From contig OZ252261.1 of NCBI GenBank assembly GCA_965249955.1, forward strand, positions 558,001-622,000: a DNA stretch of 64,000 bases, read 5' to 3'. Made by a program: the position numbers and the translations under genes. Of the stretch, positions 26,361-36,300 are shown piece by piece. Position 1 is the stretch's first letter. Every line of letters begins with the position of its first letter. The notes beneath the pieces are model-generated. The model was given only the letters and a program-made list of their open reading frames with translations. It was not told where the DNA came from and did not search any database. Source of the DNA: SB11 sp965249955. Its GTDB lineage: Bacteria > Bacteroidota > Bacteroidia > UBA8524.

Positions 26361-27542
26361 ATGGGATGTGGATCATGCGGAACAGGGGGCGGTTGCTCGC
26401 CCAAAGGGTGCAAAAATAATGGCACATGCAACACAGGTGGTTGCAACAAACTAAACGTATACGATTGGCTGGGCGACATGGAAACTCCTGTTGGCTACAA
26501 ACCCTTTAACATTGTTGAAGTACGTTTTAAAGGCAGTCGCAAAGAATTTTATAAAAACGATAGCAATCTTGAGCTTTTTACAGGCGATGGCGTTGTAGTT
26601 CAATCAGACAACGGAAACGACTACGGACACGTATCGTTAAGCGGTGAGTTAGTGCGTTTGCAACTAAAAAAATATGGTGTTGACCCCGATAGCAACAACA
26701 TGTTTAAAATATACCGTCGCGCCACTGAAAAAGACACTGAAAAATACGACGAACTAAAGGCAAAAGAACCTGCAACACTAGAACGTGCGCGTACTATAGC
26801 CCTTGAGCTAAAACTACACATGAAACTTAGCGATATTGAGTTTCAGGGCGATGGCCGCAAAGTAGTTTTCTTTTATACCGCCGAAGAACGTGTAGATTTT
26901 AGAGAACTGATAAAACGCTTTGCCGAAGAATTTAAAGTACGTATTGAGATGAAACAGATAGGCTACCGCCAAGAAGCCGCCCGATTGGGTGGTATTGGTT
27001 CTTGCGGTCGCGAATTGTGCTGCTCAACATGGCTTACCGATTTTAAATTGGTAAACACATCAGCAGCACGTTTTCAAAACCTATCTATCAATATGCTTAA
27101 ACTTTCGGGGCAATGCGGCAGGCTAAAATGTTGCCTTAACTTTGAATTAGATACTTATTTAGAAGCTCTTGAAGAGTTTCCTAGAGGTGAAAACATTACT
27201 ATAGAAACCAATGTTGGTTTTGCCCGCTCGCTAAAAACCGACATTTTAAAACGCCAAATGTGGTTTGTTTACGAAAACAGCTCCGATTGGTTTCCGCTCC
27301 AAATAAAAAAAGTAAACGAAATAATTGCCCTAAATAAAGAAGGCAAAAAAGGAGAAATATTTGTTGACACACCCAAAGGTGCAACAGCCCTTGAACGCTC
27401 TATTGACGAGGATATTATTAGTGAAAACGATCTTACCCGTTTGGATAATCTAGCCCCTAAAAAGAAAAGTGGTGGCGGAGGTCGTAAAAAAAGCGGCAAC
27501 AGAAGGAATAACAATTACAGGAAAAAAAAGAGGAACGACTAA
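26361..27542 (+). CDS. ricT: PSP1-domain protein, RicT/YaaT family, with N-terminal Cys cluster
   Basis: Cytoplasmic protein of 393 residues. A unique N-terminus has six Cys at residues 3, 6, 12, 17, 23 and 28 in a Gly-rich setting, suggesting metal or Fe-S binding. The PSP1 core covers about 50-290 (YGHVSLSGELVRLQLK, FFYTAEERVDFRELIKRFAEEFKVRIEMKQIGYRQEAARLGGIGSCGRELCC), including the conserved CGRELCCSTW and CGRLKCCLNFE motifs. The tail is Lys/Arg/Gly rich. In Bacillus, RicT acts with RicA and RicF on RNase Y; that partnership is not established in this phylum. It lies between holB and gldH, with about 250 bases of unassigned sequence upstream. Confidence 0.92.
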   Translation: MGCGSCGTGGGCSPKGCKNNGTCNTGGCNKLNVYDWLGDMETPVGYKPFNIVEVRFKGSRKEFYKNDSNLELFTGDGVVVQSDNGNDYGHVSLSGELVRLQLKKYGVDPDSNNMFKIYRRATEKDTEKYDELKAKEPATLERARTIALELKLHMKLSDIEFQGDGRKVVFFYTAEERVDFRELIKRFAEEFKVRIEMKQIGYRQEAARLGGIGSCGRELCCSTWLTDFKLVNTSAARFQNLSINMLKLSGQCGRLKCCLNFELDTYLEALEEFPRGENITIETNVGFARSLKTDILKRQMWFVYENSSDWFPLQIKKVNEIIALNKEGKKGEIFVDTPKGATALERSIDEDIISENDLTRLDNLAPKKKSGGGGRKKSGNRRNNNYRKKKRND

Positions 27543-27547
27543 CTTTG
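27540..27547 (+). promoter_or_regulatory. -7 box of gldH (TAACTTTG) overlapping the ricT stop codon
   Basis: Exact TAnnTTTG whose first three bases are the TAA stop of ricT. It ends 7 bases before the GTG start of gldH, so it would make a leaderless gldH message within the operon. Confidence 0.45.
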
Positions 27548-27554
27548 TAAACCT

Positions 27555-28034
27555 GTGAGAATAAAAGCCATCATTTTATCGCTTTTTGTTGTTGCCCTGC
27601 TAAGCAGTTGTAGCGACAATACTGTTTACGATCAAAACCTGTTTCTTCCCAAAGAAGGTTGGCACTATAAAAACCGTGCTTCGTTTGATATTGAACTGAA
27701 CGATACTACGCACTACCACAACTTTTTTGTAAACCTGCGCATAACGCCTGATTACGAGTACAGCAACCTATACATATTACTGTATGCCAAAAACCCTAAT
27801 GGCGACAGTTCAGTTCGTCGTATCGATTTAAACCCATTAGCTGCCAGTGATGGCCGTTGGTTAGGAAAAGGCACAGCTAGTATAATAAGCTACCGTATAC
27901 CCATTGTAGAAAAGTATATACCCAAGCCAGCCGGCGTATACCATTTTGAAATTGAACAAAATATGCGTACCAATACACTGCAGCAAGTTGTAAATATTGG
28001 CATGGCAGTTGAAAAAGGCGACGAAGTTTTTTAA
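27555..28034 (+). CDS. gldH: Gliding motility lipoprotein GldH
   Basis: Periplasm-facing lipoprotein of 159 residues, known in gliding flavobacteria and linked to T9SS function. The start is GTG (27555), producing MRIKAIILSLFVVALLSSC with the lipobox Cys at 19. The body reads YDQNLFLPKEGWHYKNRASFDIELNDT, then IPDYEYSNLYILL-like strands, matching the GldH family. Together with three T9SS-tailed proteins in this window it supports an active type IX system. It is the third gene of holB-ricT-gldH. An 18-base palindrome AATTGTTTGCAAACAATT overlaps its stop codon region at 28033-28050. Confidence 0.9.
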   Translation: MRIKAIILSLFVVALLSSCSDNTVYDQNLFLPKEGWHYKNRASFDIELNDTTHYHNFFVNLRITPDYEYSNLYILLYAKNPNGDSSVRRIDLNPLAASDGRWLGKGTASIISYRIPIVEKYIPKPAGVYHFEIEQNMRTNTLQQVVNIGMAVEKGDEVF

Positions 28035-28204
28035 TTGTTTGCAAACAATTTCGACCGGCAAGTTGTAGTATTATTGGTTACATTTGAAGTAAACACGGCA
28101 CTACCCGCAGTGTTATGATAACAACCCTAAAATTGCTTCTTTTTATAAAGTCAAATTTTTTGTAAACCCGCCTGTACCATCAGGCAAAAAACTTCTAAAA
28201 AAAC

Positions 28205-28672
28205 ATGAAAACCAACATCGGAATTTCAGCCGCAAACCTTGAGATTATTAATAACAAGCTAAGCACGCTATTAGCTAACGAGCATGTTTTGTACATCAAA
28301 ACACGCAACTTTCATTGGAATGTAACAGGGCCAAACTTTAGCAGCTTACACCTTTTGTTCGAGGGTCAGTATACCGCAAATGCACTAAATATTGATTTAA
28401 TAGCCGAACGTATACGCACACTGGGTTATCCGGCAGTGGGCACTATGAAAGAGTTTCTTACCATAGCAACAATAAAAGAAGCCGAAGGCAAACACAAAGC
28501 AACCGAAATGGTGCAACAGCTTTTGGCCGACCATGAAAGTATAGCATCTAGTATTAGAGATAGTATTGAAACCCTTGCTGCATTTAATGATGAGGCCTCA
28601 GTAGATATGCTAACAGGTTTGCTAGAGCAGCACGAAAAAACAGCATGGATGCTGCGTTCGTACCTTGAATAG
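28205..28672 (+). CDS. dps: Dps family ferritin-like protein
   Basis: Dodecameric DNA-binding or iron-storing protein of 155 residues with a four-helix bundle. The ferroxidase signature is visible as FHWNVTGPNFSSLHLLFEGQY and, 12 residues on, IDLIAERIRTLG, which supply the conserved His, acidic and AERI residues. LYIKTRNFHWNV is the classic Dps opening. It protects from peroxide and iron stress, and the gene probably has its own promoter, since a 170-base leader precedes it. A strong terminator follows. Confidence 0.95.
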   Translation: MKTNIGISAANLEIINNKLSTLLANEHVLYIKTRNFHWNVTGPNFSSLHLLFEGQYTANALNIDLIAERIRTLGYPAVGTMKEFLTIATIKEAEGKHKATEMVQQLLADHESIASSIRDSIETLAAFNDEASVDMLTGLLEQHEKTAWMLRSYLE

Positions 28673-28708
28673 ATAATTTTAAACCACCTGCAAAAAACAG
28701 GATATTGC

Positions 28709-28753
28709 AAGCCATTCTTTCTAAAAAAAACAGAAAGAATGGCTTTGTTTTTT
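28709..28753 (+). terminator. Rho-independent terminator of dps
   Basis: AAGCCATTCTTTCT pairs with AGAAAGAATGGCTT around an A-rich loop and is followed by TGTTTTTTAT. It lies 36 bases after the dps stop codon. Confidence 0.85.
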
Positions 28754-28772
28754 ATAATAAGCCTTAACTTTG
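28744..28772 (+). promoter_or_regulatory. Possible promoter of the HU/SPOR-exbBD operon
   Basis: TTTG at 28744-28747, then a 17-base spacer, then an exact TAACTTTG -7 box at 28765-28772. The box ends 7 bases before the ATG at 28780. The spacer is short for the consensus, and the -33 overlaps the terminator tail. Confidence 0.45.
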
Positions 28773-28779
28773 TAGTAAT

Positions 28780-29859
28780 ATGGAATTGAACAACTACCTA
28801 AAACAGCTACTCTACCAACACGACTGTGTTATAGTGCCCGGCTTGGGTGGTTTTGTGTGTGCACACAAAAAGTTAGAATTTAATATTCAAGCAGGCTATA
28901 TTATACCTGCTCGCAAAACAGTTGCCTTTAACCAAAACCTTAATACTAATGATGGTTTGCTGGCCAATCACTTGGTACAAAAAGAAAAAATTGGTTTTCA
29001 AAAAGCATTAGAAAATATAAACGCATGGGTTAGTGCCCTGCATTATAGCCTGCAACAAGGCGAAACTATTACTATTGAAGGGCTAGGCAGCCTTAGTTTT
29101 AGTAGTGAAAAAAAGATAGTTTTTGTTCCCTTTGCCAACGTCAACTTTTCGCAAGATAGTTATGGTTTAGCTACGCTTGATTTGGGCAAAAAAACAGGTT
29201 CGGTAAAAACAACCACTACACCACAACCTGTAAAAGCAGTAAAAGAAAAACCTAAAAAAGAGCAACCCGAACCCAAGCCCAGTATAGCTCCGCAACGAAA
29301 AAAACGAAGTACATTGCGCACCATGCGCAGAGTATTGGGCATTGTAATATTGCTAATTCTTCTAGCATCAGTAGTCTTTTTACAAGACCATTTTTTCCAT
29401 TCGCAAGCGCACAAAGGCAGCATGCTTAATTTTGATAGCAGCACTAAAGATGCTTCAAAAGATGATGCCGAAACACTTGAATACAAAACAAGTAAAGAAA
29501 ACAACGAAGCTGAAAGCAGTACCAACACACAAACTACTGGACCTGAACAGGAAAACAGTTTACAAAACACTACAATCACACAACCGCCTGTAGAAAGTTC
29601 TGCAAGCGCATCTACCAAAACCGACTCGGTTTTTTATATTATTGCGGGTGCTTTTAGAAGCGAGAGGAATGCAAAAGACCTTCGTGATGAGCTTAACCGC
29701 AAAGGTTTTTCGCCTGAAATCATAAACTTACCCAATTCTTCGTTATACAGAGTAGGGTACAACACTTATGATAGCCGCTTGAAAGCAGAAAGTAAGCTGA
29801 ATGACCTGCGGAACAAAACCCACAATTATGCCGCTTGGGTTTTGGCCGTTAAACCTTAA
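28780..29859 (+). CDS. HU-CCDC81 and SPOR domain protein
   Basis: Membrane protein of 359 residues combining three parts: an N-terminal tandem HU-like CCDC81 module (about 1-130; YLKQLLYQHDCVIVPGLGGFVC and ITIEGLGSLSF), a single transmembrane helix (about 183-203, VLGIVILLILLASVVFL) after a basic Pro-rich linker, and a C-terminal SPOR domain (about 283-359, YIIAGAFRSERNAKDLRDELNRKGF) that binds denuded peptidoglycan. The Ser/Thr/Glu-rich linker lies on the periplasmic side. It may link chromosome or cytoplasmic events to the cell wall or divisome, by inference. exbB starts 3 bases after its stop. Confidence 0.92.
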   Translation: MELNNYLKQLLYQHDCVIVPGLGGFVCAHKKLEFNIQAGYIIPARKTVAFNQNLNTNDGLLANHLVQKEKIGFQKALENINAWVSALHYSLQQGETITIEGLGSLSFSSEKKIVFVPFANVNFSQDSYGLATLDLGKKTGSVKTTTTPQPVKAVKEKPKKEQPEPKPSIAPQRKKRSTLRTMRRVLGIVILLILLASVVFLQDHFFHSQAHKGSMLNFDSSTKDASKDDAETLEYKTSKENNEAESSTNTQTTGPEQENSLQNTTITQPPVESSASASTKTDSVFYIIAGAFRSERNAKDLRDELNRKGFSPEIINLPNSSLYRVGYNTYDSRLKAESKLNDLRNKTHNYAAWVLAVKP

Positions 29860-29862
29860 CAT

Positions 29863-30552
29863 ATGCTATTACAGATAAATATGGATGGAGCTGCTGTTGC
29901 AGACTCTACATCTGCCCTACCCCCAACTGAACAACAGTTAGATTACATTGAACTGGTATTAAAAGGTGGTATCATAATGATACCTATTGCCATTTTATTG
30001 ATAATAGGGCTATACCTTACCATAGAGCGTTGGCTTACCATACGCAAAGCCAACAAGCTTGACCCTAGCTTTATGGCCAATGTAAAAGACATGGTATCTA
30101 GCGGAAACATTGCAGGGGCAAAAAACCTGTGCCAACGTACTTCTACCCCTATAGCCCGTATGATAGAAAAAGGTATATCACGTATTGGTAAACCTATGAA
30201 AAACATTGAGGTTGCTATTGAAAACGTAGGTAAACTTGAGATTTACAAACTAGAAAAAGGGTTGGCAACACTAGCCACTATATCAGGTGCTGCGCCAATG
30301 ATAGGCTTTTTGGGAACAGTAACAGGTATGATTACCGCCTTTTTCGATATGGCAAAATCAGGCAATAATGTTGAAATTGATACGTTAGCAGGTGGTATAT
30401 ACGAGGCATTGGTAACCACTGTTGCAGGACTTATAGTAGGTATTATAGCCTATATAGCCTACAACTTGCTTACGGCTTCAATAGAGCGTGTTATCCATAA
30501 AATGGAAGGTGCCGCCGTTGAATTTTTAGACTTACTACAAGAACCCGCATAA
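29863..30552 (+). CDS. exbB: MotA/TolQ/ExbB proton channel family protein
   Basis: Inner-membrane motor subunit of 229 residues, using the proton gradient with ExbD. Three helices are visible: GGIIMIPIAILLIIGLYLTIERW near residues 35-55, LATISGAAPMIGFLGTVTGMITAFFDMA near 145-170 (the family signature) and ALVTTVAGLIVGIIAYIAYNLL near 187-210. A loop RTSTPIARMIEKGI is typical. The first Met (29863) gives a seven-residue extension before a second possible start (29881). It overlaps exbD by one base. Confidence 0.95.
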   Translation: MLLQINMDGAAVADSTSALPPTEQQLDYIELVLKGGIIMIPIAILLIIGLYLTIERWLTIRKANKLDPSFMANVKDMVSSGNIAGAKNLCQRTSTPIARMIEKGISRIGKPMKNIEVAIENVGKLEIYKLEKGLATLATISGAAPMIGFLGTVTGMITAFFDMAKSGNNVEIDTLAGGIYEALVTTVAGLIVGIIAYIAYNLLTASIERVIHKMEGAAVEFLDLLQEPA

Positions 30553-30947
30553 TGAATTTTAGATCGAAAAGTAAAGTACGGTCAGAGTTTAATCTTGCTT
30601 CAATGAGCGACTTGATTTTCTTGTTGCTTATATTTTTCTTGATAACCTCTACAATGATTAGTCCTAACGGGATAAAAGTAGTTTTACCCAAAGCAAATAA
30701 CCGCCCTATTACTCCAAAACAGAGTGTTACTGTTTCTGTTGATGCAGCAGGGTTGGTATATTTGAATAAAAATCAAACTTCAATTGAACTTTTACCTAGT
30801 CAGTTGCAAACTGAATTAAACGGAATAGAAGATGCTACCGTAGGTATTAATGCCGACAAAACAGTTCCTTACGATAAAGTAATGGACGTAATAAAAATAG
30901 CTACAAAACTTAAGTACCGTATATTACTTAAAACAGACGCAGAATGA
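30552..30947 (+). CDS. exbD: ExbD/TolR family biopolymer transport protein
   Basis: Partner of ExbB, 131 residues. A single transmembrane helix follows the conserved start FNLASMSDLIFLLLIFFLITSTM, with the essential Asp (about residue 21, in SMSDL) that carries protons. The periplasmic part continues with IKVVLPKA and the C-terminal YDKVMDVIKIATKLKYRILLKTD. Overlaps exbB by one base (TAATG) and the next gene by 4 bases, so all three are translationally coupled. Confidence 0.95.
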   Translation: MNFRSKSKVRSEFNLASMSDLIFLLLIFFLITSTMISPNGIKVVLPKANNRPITPKQSVTVSVDAAGLVYLNKNQTSIELLPSQLQTELNGIEDATVGINADKTVPYDKVMDVIKIATKLKYRILLKTDAE

Positions 30948-31750
30948 GCTTAGTACAGGCACGAAAACAAGAAGAAGAAAAAGAGGAAAAAAACCGCAAA
31001 CTTATAAGCGGCTTTGTCACCTTTGGGTTTCTTACGGCTTTAACTGCCCTGCTGATAATATTTGGTTTCTCTTATCCTGACCCAATGCCTGATGAAGTAG
31101 GTGCAGTGGTTAGTTTGGGCGAACCTGACGGCGGAACTTTTGATGATGTAAATCAATCACCCCCCGAACAAACTGCTTCAAGTACTCCACAAACAGAAGA
31201 AAGTTTTGAGACACAGGATTTTGAAGATGCTCCTGAGGAAACTGTAACACCTCCTGTGCAAACACAACCCAAACCCATAACTCCCACAGAAAGGCCAAAG
31301 CCTGAACCACCAAAACCACAAGCCGACCCCAATTTAAACTTTAACCAAAGCAATACCCCCCCTAAAAATCAAGGAGAGGGAGATAAACCTGCACCCGGTG
31401 GCGATCCTACTGGTCAGCAAGGTGGCACACCAGGTGGAAACGGTATAGGAACTTCTGGCGATGGAGGAGATTACCGCATGGGATTGGGCCGTAAACCCGA
31501 AGGTAGAATTAATGCCTCATGTAATTTCACCAGTAACGAGGTAATAGTTGTAAAAATTAAGGTTGATCAAAATGGCTATGTAAAAGAAGCCGAATGTGTT
31601 TTGAAATACAAAGACCTTAACGCAACTACAGTAGGCGAACCGTATTGCAGGTGTGCCAAACAAGCTGCAAAATCAGCTAAGTTTACCGCCAAAGCCGATG
31701 CACCTACCACCCAAGAAGGTGCTGTAAAGTTTGACTTTAGGGTGAAATAG
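30944..31750 (+). CDS. TonB-like energy transducer with Pro-rich linker
   Basis: Periplasm-spanning protein of 268 residues. After a charged cytosolic N-terminus (RKQEEEKEEKNRKL), one transmembrane helix (about 22-44, SGFVTFGFLTALTALLIIFGF) is followed by a long linker of Pro, Gln, Glu and Gly (PEPPKPQADPN, GQQGGTPGGNGIG). The C-terminal about 75 residues (ASCNFTSNEVIVVKIKVDQNGYVKEAEC) form a TonB-type C-terminal domain, here with several Cys residues. In context with exbB-exbD it should energise an outer membrane receptor or envelope process. Confidence 0.85.
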   Translation: MSLVQARKQEEEKEEKNRKLISGFVTFGFLTALTALLIIFGFSYPDPMPDEVGAVVSLGEPDGGTFDDVNQSPPEQTASSTPQTEESFETQDFEDAPEETVTPPVQTQPKPITPTERPKPEPPKPQADPNLNFNQSNTPPKNQGEGDKPAPGGDPTGQQGGTPGGNGIGTSGDGGDYRMGLGRKPEGRINASCNFTSNEVIVVKIKVDQNGYVKEAECVLKYKDLNATTVGEPYCRCAKQAAKSAKFTAKADAPTTQEGAVKFDFRVK

Positions 31751-31823
31751 GGCTCACAATTTCTCTACTTCCATAATAAAATAGATAATTCTTCCCATCT
31801 TCGCGGCAAATTTGCCTACTGCT

Positions 31824-33110
31824 ATGGATTACAAGCAAACGCTTGATTATTTATACTCACAACTACCCATGTTTACTCGTGTGGGTGCAGTTGCCATTAA
31901 AAAAGACCTTACCAATACTATTGCCCTATGCAATGCTTTAAATAACCCTCAAACAAAATTTAAGACTATACATGTTGCGGGTACTAATGGCAAAGGCTCA
32001 GTATCGCATATTTTAGCATCGGTATTGCAAAGTGCAGGCTACAAAACAGGTTTGTATACCTCGCCACACTTAAAAGATTTTCGCGAGCGCATCAAAATAA
32101 ACGGTGAAATGATACCCCAACAATTTGTGGTTGATTTTATATCCGAAAACAAAAACCTTTTCAGTACCATCAGTCCCTCATTTTTCGAGATGACAGTAGC
32201 CTTGTGTTTTGATTATTTTGCCAAAGAAGGTGTTGAAATAGCCGTGATTGAAACAGGTTTGGGCGGCAGATTGGATAGCACCAATATTATCAACCCACAG
32301 TTATCAGTTATTACCAACATAGGTTGGGATCACATGGATATGTTGGGCGATACCTTAGAACTTATTGCTGGTGAAAAAGCAGGTATAATAAAACCAAACA
32401 CCCCTGTTGTTATTGGCGAAACCCAACAAGAAACCACACAAGTATTTATTGATAAAGCCCAAGCCTCACAAGCCCCCATAGTATTTGCTGACGGTGAGTA
32501 TAGCCTTACAAACTTTGATAACACGGGCACACTATCGGTATGTGATGTATACAAAGGCAAAACTCCTCTTCTATTGCAATTGCAGTGTGAATTAACGGGT
32601 ATCTACCAACAAAAAAATATAATAACAGCCATTGCTGCTATTGAACAACTGCAACAAGCGGGCTATAAAATTAGCGAAGCCCAAATACGCCAAGGTTTTG
32701 CCCAAGTAAAAAACCAAACAGGCTTACTAGGCAGGTGGCAAAAACTAAGCGATATCCCCCTTACCTACGCCGATACAGGTCATAATCTAAATGGAGTGCA
32801 AGAGGTGTTGAAACAATTGCAACTACTGCACTACAACCAACTACATATTGTGTGGGGTATGGTAAAAGATAAAGACATTAGTAAAATACTGGCACTACTG
32901 CCCACCACAGCTACCTATTATTTTTGCAATGCGCAAATTCCCCGTGCCCTTGCTGCCGAAGATTTACAGCTACAAGCTAATACTTTTGGCTTAAAAGGTG
33001 AGGCTTACCCAACTGTTGAACTTGCTGTGCAAGCAGCACAAAATGCAGCCAACACCAACGATTTGGTATTTGTAGGCGGCAGTACTTTTGTTGTGGCTGA
33101 AGCTGTTTAA
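31824..33110 (+). CDS. folC: Bifunctional folylpolyglutamate/dihydrofolate synthase
   Basis: Mur-ligase-like enzyme adding glutamate to folate, about 428 residues from the ATG at 31824. An upstream in-frame TTG at 31812 would add only four residues and is less likely. The P-loop HVAGTNGKGSVSH lies near residue 45-58. The substrate segment GLYTSPHLKDFRERIKINGE, the ATP-grip VIETGLGGRLDSTN and NIGWDHMDMLGDTLELIAGEKAGIIK are all family signatures. The C-terminal domain carries LTYADTGHNLNGVQEVL. It is the last gene after the Exb-TonB group, 73 bases away, but may have its own promoter. Confidence 0.95.
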   Translation: MDYKQTLDYLYSQLPMFTRVGAVAIKKDLTNTIALCNALNNPQTKFKTIHVAGTNGKGSVSHILASVLQSAGYKTGLYTSPHLKDFRERIKINGEMIPQQFVVDFISENKNLFSTISPSFFEMTVALCFDYFAKEGVEIAVIETGLGGRLDSTNIINPQLSVITNIGWDHMDMLGDTLELIAGEKAGIIKPNTPVVIGETQQETTQVFIDKAQASQAPIVFADGEYSLTNFDNTGTLSVCDVYKGKTPLLLQLQCELTGIYQQKNIITAIAAIEQLQQAGYKISEAQIRQGFAQVKNQTGLLGRWQKLSDIPLTYADTGHNLNGVQEVLKQLQLLHYNQLHIVWGMVKDKDISKILALLPTTATYYFCNAQIPRALAAEDLQLQANTFGLKGEAYPTVELAVQAAQNAANTNDLVFVGGSTFVVAEAV

Positions 33111-33351
33111 CATTGGGCATTGTTCATTTAGCATTGAAAAGAGAAAGAACCTCTACGCCTTCTCTGACATCAGACATCCAATATCAGACATCTAAAGTTC
33201 CCCCACATCTTTCTTCTCGCATCACACATCATTACCACCCCCTGCCCCAAACACTAAACAAATAACGTTGGTGTGTGCACAAAAAAAAGTACTTAACCTA
33301 CGTTTCCCGTCGTTTTACCTATAGTTTTGAAGCTATTATTTTGGGCTAAGT
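33111..33351 (+). other. Intergenic region with G-poor tract and direct TCAGACATC repeats
   Basis: No gene is seen. The sequence TCAGACATC occurs twice (TCAGACATCCAA, TCAGACATCTAA) around 33172-33196, in a stretch from about 33160 to 33285 that has very few G on the plus strand. The last about 50 bases hold a TAGTTTTG -7 box for the next gene. Confidence 0.5.
33322..33329 (+). promoter_or_regulatory. -7 box of the TPR gene (TAGTTTTG)
   Basis: Exact TAnnTTTG 22 bases before the ATG at 33352. No TTTG was found at the -33 position. Confidence 0.4.
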
Positions 33352-36300
33352 ATGTTTAAAAAACTTGTTTTCAGTACCCTCTTATTTGTTATTGTCGCCA
33401 CTGCAACCAATGCACAAAAAACTATTGCGCTTACAGACCCTGTGGCCTTGTACAATCGTGGTTTAGCTTTATTTGATAAAGAAAAATACGGTAGTGCTAT
33501 TGCCGAATTTGAAGAGTTTATTACCAAAACTGATGATGCCGAGCTGCGCACCAATGCACAATATTACATTGCAGTTTCAGGCCTACAATTAGAACATCAA
33601 GGTGCTGAGGAGCGCATGGAAGCGTTTATTGAAGCTAATGAAGGGCATATAAAAACCAATTTGGCTTACTTTCAGCTTGCCCGTTACTACTACAATACTG
33701 AAAAATACAATAAAGTACCTGCGTTGCTAAAAAAGGCCGATGACCGTGCCCTTACTATTGATGAAAGTCTTGAATATCATTTTATGTTGGGCTATAGCTC
33801 GTTTAAACGCGCCAAATGGGAAGATGCCGAGCCTGAATTTACCATTACAGCCAACGATAAAACCAAATACTACTACCCCAGCCACTATTATTTGGGGTAT
33901 ATAGCGCTTAAACAAGAGCAATACACAAAATCGTTAAAGCATTTTGAAAGGGTAAAAACATCTAAAGTATATGCTGATGAAGTGCCTTTGTTTTTCGCAC
34001 AAATCTATTTTGGGCAAAAAAAATACAAAGAGGTAGTAGCTATTACCGACACGCTAAAAAGCGAAAAAAACAAACGCGAGATTAACTGGCTGCGCGGTCA
34101 AAGTTTATACTATACAGAAAACTATAAAGAGGCATTGCCTTTGCTTGAAAAAAACCAACCGATACACCACAACCAACTAGACGCGGTAGACCGCTACATG
34201 ATAGGCTATACTTATTATGCCAACGGAAACTACGAAAAAGCCTTTGAAGAGTTTACCACCATAAACAACACCCGCGATACCATAACCCAATACGCCTACT
34301 ACAATGCCGCCGAGTGTTTTTTACGTTTGGATAGAAAAGCCAATGCCCGCGATGCTTTTTTGCAAGCCTCGTTGTTAGACTATAATACGCGACTTAAAGA
34401 ACGATCAACCTTTAACTATGCAAAACTTAGCTACGATTTAGGGTTTAATAGCGAAGCATTAAGCACACTCCGCAAGTTTATAAGCAGTTTTCCAAAATCA
34501 GAATTAGTTACAGAAGCCAAAACCTTACAAGGTGAGGTTTTATTGGGTAGTAAAAACTACAAAGAGGCTATTGAAGTGCTGGAAAGTATTACCAATATGA
34601 ACCAGCAAACCCAAAAGGTATACCAACAAATCACTTTTTATCGTGCCATACAAATGTTGGATGAAGGTTGGGCAAATGCTGATGCAGCTTTTGCTTACCT
34701 TGAAAAATCGAAAAAATACCCTTGGGATAAAAAACTGGATGCACTTGCCGATTTTTGGAAAGGTGAAGTAGCTTTTCAACGTGGTAAATATTGGGATTGT
34801 ATAAAATACACCCGCACGTTTTTAGAGTATGATGACGTGAAAAATACCGAAATGTATGCTACTGCCTTTTACAATACAGGCTATTGCTACATAAAAGCGG
34901 CTGATGAAGACAAAAGCTATAAAGATGTAGTATTGCACTATGGCAAAGCCGCTGAAAACTTTAAAAACTACACCAAAAATGTTAAGTTTTTAGACCAAAG
35001 CTCACCGCGCTTTTTAGATGGTATGACTAGGCTTGCCGACTGCTATTTTGTACTAAAAAACTACGATGCTGCCTTAGAAGCATATAATTTTATCATCACC
35101 AAAAACGCATCAAATGCTGATTATGGCTACTACCAAAAAGGGCTTATTTTTGGCTTACAGGATAAAGACGAATTAAAAATCACCACTCTTAAAAAAGTAA
35201 CCGCACTTTTCCCACGCTCGCAGTACATTGATGATGCGCTTTACGAAATTGCCAACGTACACCAAAAAATGAACAACCTTAGCGAAGCCTTACGTGGCTT
35301 TAGCTACCTATTGGGAGAAAGTCCAAACGGTATGTATGCTGCAAAATGCCATCTAAAAATTGGGGTAATTAACTACCAACAAAATAATACAGAAAAGGCA
35401 ATAGCCTCATTTAAAACTGTAATAGAGCAATTTGGTTCATACTCAGAGGCTAATGATGCAATTAAAGCCCTTGAAGAAATAGCCGCTTCAAATGGCAATT
35501 TGGATGAAATTTACGCTTATCTACAGCAAAAAGGCAAAGGGTTTAAAGAAGGTCACCGCGATAGCACTTCGTACGATGCCGCTCTTGACCGCTATAACGA
35601 TGAAAAATGCAATGCCGCAAGCATAGAGTTTGCCAAATACCTTAAAAATTTCCCCAAAGGTATATTTGTGGTTGAAGCCAACTACTACAAAGCAACTTGT
35701 GATTATAAACTACAAAATTTAGATGAATCGCTAGAAGGATTCTTAGTTGCCTTAAACTCAAAACGCCCTGAGTTTGTTGAGCCTTCTACACGTGCCGCAG
35801 CCACAATTTATTACCTAAAGAAAAAGTATGCCGATGCCTTGGCATTGTATGAAAAATTGGAAGGATTGGCTAGCCAAAACGATAACCTTTTAGTAAGCCT
35901 TTTGGGGCAGATGCGTTGCAGTTACTACCTAAACGAAGATGCAAAAACCATAGCCAACAGCAAAAAACTATTGGCCTACGAGAAAGTAACCCGCGAGGGT
36001 ATTATAGAAGCCAACCTATACCTTGCCCGTCTTTTTGTGAAAAAAGAAAACTGGCAAGAAGCCGAAACGGCTTGTAACAACTTACTAAAACTAACCACCA
36101 ACCAAAACGGTGCTGAGGCCAAATATTATATTGCCTTTATTCAATTTAAAAAGAACAAAACAGCCGATGCCGAAAAAACCATACTTGAGGTAGTGAAAAA
36201 CTTTGCCAGCTACGATTATTGGAAGGCGAAAGCACTACTGCTTCAAACCGATATACTTGTTGCACGAAACGACTTATTTCAGGCACGTGCCACCCTAAAA

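Noticed and set aside
26200..26454. Open frame of 84 residues upstream of and into ricT
   Set aside because: It overlaps the ricT start in another frame and its product has no recognisable pattern.
28033..28050. Palindrome AATTGTTTGCAAACAATT after gldH
   Set aside because: No T run follows; it is too short and AT-rich to name as an operator or terminator.
31812..31823. TTG start for folC
   Set aside because: It adds only four residues and the ATG at 31824 follows directly.
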